Shown here one piece after another: positions 59,971 through 64,000 of a DNA stretch of 64,000 nt; within the stretch, counting starts at the first letter, position 1; each line of letters begins with the position of its first letter. This stretch comes from Streptomyces sp. NRRL S-87. GTDB lineage: Bacteria > Actinomycetota > Actinomycetes > Streptomycetales > Streptomycetaceae. Below the pieces are notes generated by a model that saw only the letters and a list, made by a program, of their open reading frames with translations, was not told the origin of the DNA and ran no database searches. A program made the translations under genes and the position numbers. The stretch covers positions 1 through 64,000 of the forward strand of contig NZ_JOGB01000037.1 of the NCBI RefSeq assembly GCF_000719335.1, given 5' to 3'.

Positions 59971-60215
59971 GGTGCTCCTTCAAGCGGGGTTGTCGTGCGT
60001 CGTGCCGAGCTACGTACGCCCTTCCAACAGGTCCCGGGGCGGGGTTGGTTGCGGTGGCCCTCGGTAAAGGATTGGTAACGCGTCGCATTATCGGCTTCGT
60101 CGAAAATGCGACGACCCGCTGGTGAGCGCCCTGCCGAATCCTTCCGCCCGGTCCGCCCGACCCCCCACGCAGGAGCGACCCCTCGCACGTCCGTCCGGTG
60201 CCGGACGGGTCGGCG

Positions 60216-61130
60216 TCAGCCCGCGGACGGGGTGAGCAGGACCTCCGTCGAAGGGGCCTCGGCGGGACGCCAGCTCCCGCCGTCCTTGCCCGCCGTCCAG
60301 ACGCGGCCGGCGTACGCGACCTCCACGAGGTCGAGCGCGGCGGCCTGCGAGACCGCCCAGTGCGCCACCGCCCACCCGCGCCGCTCCGAACCGGCCGGCA
60401 CGGCCAGCGGGGACGCCGGCACCGAGGAACCCTTGGCACCCCCCGGCAGCACCCCCGGCCCGAAGTCCCGCACCAGCGCCGCCCGCACCCGCACCGCCGA
60501 CCCGGCGACCTGCGCCACCGGCCCCCGGCACGTCACCGCCGCCGGCTCCCGCCCCGTCAGCGCCCCGGCCAGCAGCTGCGCGTCCGGCTCGTGCTTCGCG
60601 TACGCCTGCGGGAACCCGCTCATCTGCACCCGCTGCGCCGCCACCGTCAGCGGCAGCCGCGAGTAGCCGCGCACCTCCGCGAGCCGGTCGTAGAAGATCC
60701 CCGCCGAGTACACCGGGTCGAGGATCTGCCGGGCCGTGCCCCAGCCCTGCGACGGGCGCTGCTGGAACAGCCCCAGCGAGTCCCGGTCGCCGCGCCGCAG
60801 GTTGCGCAGCCCCGACTCCTGCATGGCCGTGGCCAGCGCGATCGTCACCGCCCGCACCGGCAGGCCCTTGCGGGTCCCGACCGCGGCGATGGTGGCCGCG
60901 TTCGACGCCTGCTCGGGGCTCATCTCGTACGCGGCGCCCTCCCCGCTGCCGCCGGCCGCGGCGCGCACCGTGCAGCGGGGCGCCCCCGGGCCCCCGTTCG
61001 AGTCGTACTGGGCGGCGAAGTACCCGGCGATCCCGAGGAGCACGCCCAGCCCGGCGACCAGGCGCAGCGGACGACGGCGGCGGCGCCGACGGGAGGGCGC
61101 GGGGCGGGAATCGGACACGGACGCGGACAC
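60216..61130 (-). CDS. membrane-anchored lysozyme/transglycosylase-fold protein
   Basis: 304 residues from GTG at 61130; a second in-frame GTG at 61118 is possible. Arg-rich N-terminus (SRRRRRRRPLR), one helix ~22-42, then an extracellular part. The segment IALATAMQESGLRNLRRGDR and SLGLFQQRPSQGWGT is a goose-lysozyme/SLT-like core with a candidate catalytic Glu (QESG). Annotators often give unrelated names to this family. Probably acts on the cell wall. The start has TACGGT 6 nt upstream and no RBS, so it is likely leaderless and divergent from dapE. Confidence 0.75.
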   Translation of the reverse strand: MSASVSDSRPAPSRRRRRRRPLRLVAGLGVLLGIAGYFAAQYDSNGGPGAPRCTVRAAAGGSGEGAAYEMSPEQASNAATIAAVGTRKGLPVRAVTIALATAMQESGLRNLRRGDRDSLGLFQQRPSQGWGTARQILDPVYSAGIFYDRLAEVRGYSRLPLTVAAQRVQMSGFPQAYAKHEPDAQLLAGALTGREPAAVTCRGPVAQVAGSAVRVRAALVRDFGPGVLPGGAKGSSVPASPLAVPAGSERRGWAVAHWAVSQAAALDLVEVAYAGRVWTAGKDGGSWRPAEAPSTEVLLTPSAG

Positions 61131-61136
61131 GGGCCC

Positions 61137-61208
61137 ACCGTACTCGAGCCACTCCCGAGGTCCACCCGCCGGACGTCGCCGGTCCCGGAGCCCCCGGGGC
61201 GTTAGGGT
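61137..61208. promoter_or_regulatory. divergent leaderless promoters
   Basis: Minus strand: TACGGT (61142-61137), 6 nt before the GTG at 61130. Plus strand: TAGGGT (61203-61208), 7 nt before the dapE ATG at 61216. No clear -35 for either. Confidence 0.45.
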
Positions 61209-61215
61209 CGGGAGC

Positions 61216-62301
61216 ATGCCCGATACCGCGCTCGACCTCAGCCTCGACGCAGCCGAACTGACCGCCCGGCTCGTCGACATCCCGTCCGTCAGCGGCACCG
61301 AGGAGCCCCTCGCCGACGCGGTCGAACAGGCGCTGCGCGCCCTGCCGCACCTGACCGTGGACCGGTACGGCAACAACGTGGTGGCCCGTACGACGCTCGG
61401 CCGCGCCGAACGCGTCGTGCTCGCCGGGCACCTCGACACCGTGCCCATCGCCGACAACGTCCCCTCCCGCCTGGACGAGAACGGCGTGCTGTGGGGCTGC
61501 GGCACCACCGACATGAAGTCCGGGGTCGCGGTCCAGCTGCGCATCGCCGCGACCGTCCCCGAGCCCAACCGCGACCTCACCTTCGTCTTCTACGACAACG
61601 AGGAGGTCGCCGCCGATCTCAACGGCCTCGGCCACGTCGCCGCGGCGCACCCGGAATGGCTGGTCGGCGACTTCGCCGTCCTGCTGGAGCCCTCCAACGC
61701 GCAGGTCGAGGGCGGCTGCCAGGGCACCCTGCGGGTGCTGCTGAAGACCAGGGGCGAGCGGGCCCACTCCGCGCGCAGCTGGATGGGCTCCAACGCCATC
61801 CACTCGGCCGGGCCGATCCTGGCGAAGCTCGCCGCGTACGAGCCGCGCAAGCCCGTGATCGACGGCCTGGAGTACCACGAGGGCCTCAACGCCGTGGGCA
61901 TCGAGGGCGGGGTCGCCACCAACGTCATCCCCGACTCCTGCACGGTGACGGTGAACTTCCGGTACGCCCCCGACCGCACCAAGGAGGACGCCGAGGCGCA
62001 CGTCCGCGAGGTGTTCGCCGACTGCGGCGTGGACGAGTTCGTCGTCGACGACCACAGCGGCGGCGCGCTGCCCGGCCTCTCGCACCCGGCCGCGGCCGCG
62101 TTCATGGACGCCGTCGGGGGCCTGCCCATGCCGAAGTTCGGGTGGACGGACGTGTCCCGCTTCAGTGCGCTCGGCGTGCCCGCGGTCAACTACGGGCCGG
62201 GCGACGCGCTGCTCGCGCACAAGGTCGACGAGCGGGTGGACACGAAGGCGATCATCTACTGCGAGGACCGCCTGCGCGCCTGGCTGACCTCGGACCTCTG
62301 A
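61216..62301 (+). CDS. dapE: succinyl-diaminopimelate desuccinylase
   Basis: 361 residues from ATG. M20-family di-zinc peptidase-like enzyme of the lysine/diaminopimelate pathway. First metal motif LAGHLDTVP, bridging Asp in GCGTTDMKSG, catalytic Glu pair in YDNEEVAA, metal ligand in LLEPSNAQVEGGCQG, dimer-domain His in ERAHSARSWMG, and C-terminal His in LLAHKVDE. Length normal for the actinobacterial DapE. TAGGGT 7 nt before the ATG suggests a leaderless mRNA, although GGGAG close to the ATG also exists. Confidence 0.92.
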   Translation: MPDTALDLSLDAAELTARLVDIPSVSGTEEPLADAVEQALRALPHLTVDRYGNNVVARTTLGRAERVVLAGHLDTVPIADNVPSRLDENGVLWGCGTTDMKSGVAVQLRIAATVPEPNRDLTFVFYDNEEVAADLNGLGHVAAAHPEWLVGDFAVLLEPSNAQVEGGCQGTLRVLLKTRGERAHSARSWMGSNAIHSAGPILAKLAAYEPRKPVIDGLEYHEGLNAVGIEGGVATNVIPDSCTVTVNFRYAPDRTKEDAEAHVREVFADCGVDEFVVDDHSGGALPGLSHPAAAAFMDAVGGLPMPKFGWTDVSRFSALGVPAVNYGPGDALLAHKVDERVDTKAIIYCEDRLRAWLTSDL

Positions 62302-62434
62302 CCGCCGCCACCGCGGCCCGGCGCGCGTACGCCCTCCTGTGGCCCGGAATCGACCCGTGGTTTGACGGAATTCCGCTTTTCGTCACCCTTGTGTGCCTAC
62401 CCTGATCCGAACGATCAGCAGGAGGGAGCACGTC

Positions 62435-63190
62435 ATGGGCAACCCCGAAGGCTCGCGGCGCAAGCCGGAGGAGCAGCAGCTCGGCCCGGTACTGCGACGG
62501 CGCGGGCAGGTGCAGGCGGGGAGCACGACCGACCAGCGGCTGCTGGACACGGCCGGCCCCACCGAGTGGGTGCACACCGATCCGTGGCGGGTCCTGCGCA
62601 TCCAGTCGGAGTTCATCGAGGGCTTCGGCACGCTGGCCGAGCTGCCGCCCGCGATCAGCGTGTTCGGCTCGGCCCGTACTCCGGCGGACTCGCCGGAGTA
62701 CGCGGCGGGCGTGGCGATCGGCCGGGCACTCGTCGACGCCGGCTTCGCCGTGATCACCGGCGGCGGGCCGGGCGCGATGGAGGCCGCGAACAAGGGCGCC
62801 CGGGAGGGCGGCGGCATCTCCGTGGGCCTCGGCATCGAGCTGCCCTTCGAGCAGGGGCTCAACCCGCACGTCGACCTCGGCCTGAACTTCCGGTACTTCT
62901 TCGTCCGCAAGACGATGTTCGTGAAGTACGCCCAGGGGTTCGTGGTGCTGCCGGGCGGCCTCGGCACCCTCGACGAGCTCTTCGAGGCGCTGACCCTCGT
63001 CCAGACCCGCAAGGTGACGCGCTTCCCGATCGTGCTGTTCGGGACGGCGTACTGGAGCGGCCTGATCGACTGGCTGCGCGACACCGTCGTGGCCCAGGGC
63101 AAGGCCACCGAGCACGACCTGCTGCTCTTCCACGTCACGGACGACGTGGACGAGGCGATCACCCTGGTCACGAAGGAAGTCGCCGGCTAG
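62435..63190 (+). CDS. LOG-family protein (TIGR00730, Rossmann fold)
   Basis: 251 residues from the ATG at 62435 with AGGAGGGA 8 nt upstream; the frame is open 14 codons earlier, without an RBS. N-tail ~65 residues, then ISVFGSARTPADSPEY, TGGGPGAMEAANKGAREGGG and the LOG signature PGGLGTLDELFEALTLVQT. Such proteins are nucleotide 5'-phosphoribohydrolases or lysine-decarboxylase-like by old naming. As I recall it lies between dapE and folP2 in mycobacteria too, so the linkage is ancient. Confidence 0.9.
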   Translation: MGNPEGSRRKPEEQQLGPVLRRRGQVQAGSTTDQRLLDTAGPTEWVHTDPWRVLRIQSEFIEGFGTLAELPPAISVFGSARTPADSPEYAAGVAIGRALVDAGFAVITGGGPGAMEAANKGAREGGGISVGLGIELPFEQGLNPHVDLGLNFRYFFVRKTMFVKYAQGFVVLPGGLGTLDELFEALTLVQTRKVTRFPIVLFGTAYWSGLIDWLRDTVVAQGKATEHDLLLFHVTDDVDEAITLVTKEVAG

Positions 63191-63237
63191 CCGGCCGGCG
63201 CCGCGCCCGTGCCTCCTCCCGGTCGGCGCCGCGCCTC

Positions 63238-64000
63238 CTAGGCGAGTCCCCGGCGGGCCACCGCCGGGGGCCGGTGGCCCTGGATCGAGGCCACCATGTC
63301 GAGGACCTGCCGGGTCTCGGCGACCTCGTGCACCCGGTACACCTGGGCGCCCAACCAGGCCGAGACGGCGGTGGTGGCCAACGTGCCCAGCAGGCGCTCC
63401 TTGACCGGCATGTCGAGGGTCTCGCCGACGAAGTCCTTGTTGGACAGGGAGACCAGCACCGGCCAGCCGGTGGCGGTCATCTCCGGCAGCCGCCGGGTCG
63501 CCTCCAGCGAGTGCCGGGTGTTCTTGCCGAAGTCGTGCCCCGGGTCGATGAGGATCGACTCCCGCGGCACACCGAGAGCGGCGGCCCGCTCGGCCAGCCC
63601 CACCGTCACGCGCAGGATGTCCGCCATCACGTCGTCGTACGACGTCCGGTGCGGCCGGGTCCGCGGCTCGACCCCGCCCGCGTGCGTGCAGACCAGGCCC
63701 GCTCCGTACCGCGCCGCGACCTCGGCCAGCTTCGGGTCCACGCCGCCCCAGGCGTCGTTGAGCAGGTCGGCCCCGGCCTCGCAGACCGCCTCGCCGACCT
63801 CGTGCCGCCAGGTGTCCACGCTGATCACCACGTCGGGGTGGCGGCGGCGCACCTCGGCCACGAAGCCGACCGTGCGGCGGGCCTCCTCGGCGGCGTCCAC
63901 GTGCTCGCCGGGCCCGGCCTTGACCCCGCCGATGTCGATGATCGCGGCGCCCTCGGCCACCGCCTGCTCGACCCGGTCGAGCGCGGGCTCGTCGCGGAAC
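63238..64000 (-). CDS. folP: dihydropteroate synthase-like protein (FolP2 type), 5' end cut off
   Basis: At least 254 codons to the stop at 63238; the start lies beyond the window edge. TIM-barrel DHPS family: IIDIGGVKAGPG, ISVDTWRHEVGEA, ADLLNDAWGG, LIDPGHDFGKNTRHSLE, VLVSLSNKDFVGETLD, RVHEVAETRQVLDMVASIQG. The wording GGVKAGPG instead of GGESTRPG marks the FolP2 paralogue of mycobacteria, which as I recall lacks DHPS activity in M. tuberculosis; the true FolP1 would be elsewhere in the genome. Converges with the LOG gene 47 nt away. Confidence 0.88.
   Translation of the reverse strand, partial: FRDEPALDRVEQAVAEGAAIIDIGGVKAGPGEHVDAAEEARRTVGFVAEVRRRHPDVVISVDTWRHEVGEAVCEAGADLLNDAWGGVDPKLAEVAARYGAGLVCTHAGGVEPRTRPHRTSYDDVMADILRVTVGLAERAAALGVPRESILIDPGHDFGKNTRHSLEATRRLPEMTATGWPVLVSLSNKDFVGETLDMPVKERLLGTLATTAVSAWLGAQVYRVHEVAETRQVLDMVASIQGHRPPAVARRGLA

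Noticed and set aside
63191..63237. GGCGCCGCGCC twice between the LOG gene and folP as a terminator
   Set aside because: The copies are direct, not inverted, so they do not form a simple hairpin.

Overview
The window is a very GC-rich actinomycete chromosome segment, almost certainly Streptomyces. GTG and TTG starts are common, third codon positions are nearly all G or C, TTA codons are nearly absent, and the markers (mshB, fdxA-dapC, dapE, folP2-like, TypA, and peptide permeases resembling BldK) are Streptomyces core genes. Fifty-three protein genes are called; two run off the window ends and one is broken. No rRNA, tRNA, CRISPR array, insertion sequence or prophage was seen.

Layout. 1-7268: a truncated TPM-domain protein, a small secreted protein, a succinate dehydrogenase operon (sdhC-sdhA-sdhB, minus strand) and a small coiled-coil protein. 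7625-12404: a solute-binding lipoprotein with a large low-complexity insert, then typA. 12912-25444: two related oligopeptide ABC systems arranged as a convergent inverted duplication (opp1 plus strand, opp2 minus strand) around a zinc-ribbon membrane protein and a small protein driven by a MerR/SoxR-type promoter. Both terminal ATPase genes carry deletions, and these abut a 92-nt block that is identical in the two copies. 25613-26542: an acetyltransferase.

26958-35448: a same-strand accessory cluster encoding a ThDP-dependent 2-oxoacid decarboxylase (MdlC type), a FAD-linked 2-hydroxyacid oxidase, a cytochrome P450 with an atypical I-helix, a lipase-like hydrolase, a fatty-acid alpha-dioxygenase homologue (COX/DOX family, Tyr-x-x-His motif kept) and a WXG100-like peptide. 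Read together they suggest lipid release followed by fatty-acid alpha-oxidation to shortened aldehydes. This is my best candidate for an undescribed system; the pathway is inference.

35507-41858: a third peptide permease (minus strand) in the order permease-binding protein-permease-ATPase-ATPase, as in bldKA-E, with a TTA codon near the start of its first gene. 42403-46567: a small membrane protein, mshB (mycothiol), a membrane protein and a peptidoglycan-binding-domain protein with a collagen-like region. 46779-50258: an ABC exporter plus two-component system operon behind a perfect 22-bp palindrome. 50338-52908: an MBL-fold protein and an epoxide-hydrolase-like enzyme opposite a CGNR zinc-finger regulator. 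53116-55803: an 895-aa membrane protein fusing a cytoplasmic domain to an extracellular periplasmic-binding-protein domain, with a TTA codon. 55901-64000: SirB1-like protein, acetyltransferase, ferredoxin, dapC, secreted protein, lysozyme-fold protein, dapE, LOG-family protein and a partial folP. dapC and dapE serve lysine/peptidoglycan synthesis.

Recurring themes are peptide import, envelope and redox functions, stable hairpins between binding-protein and permease genes, and several putative leaderless promoters (TANNNT followed 6-7 nt later by the start codon).
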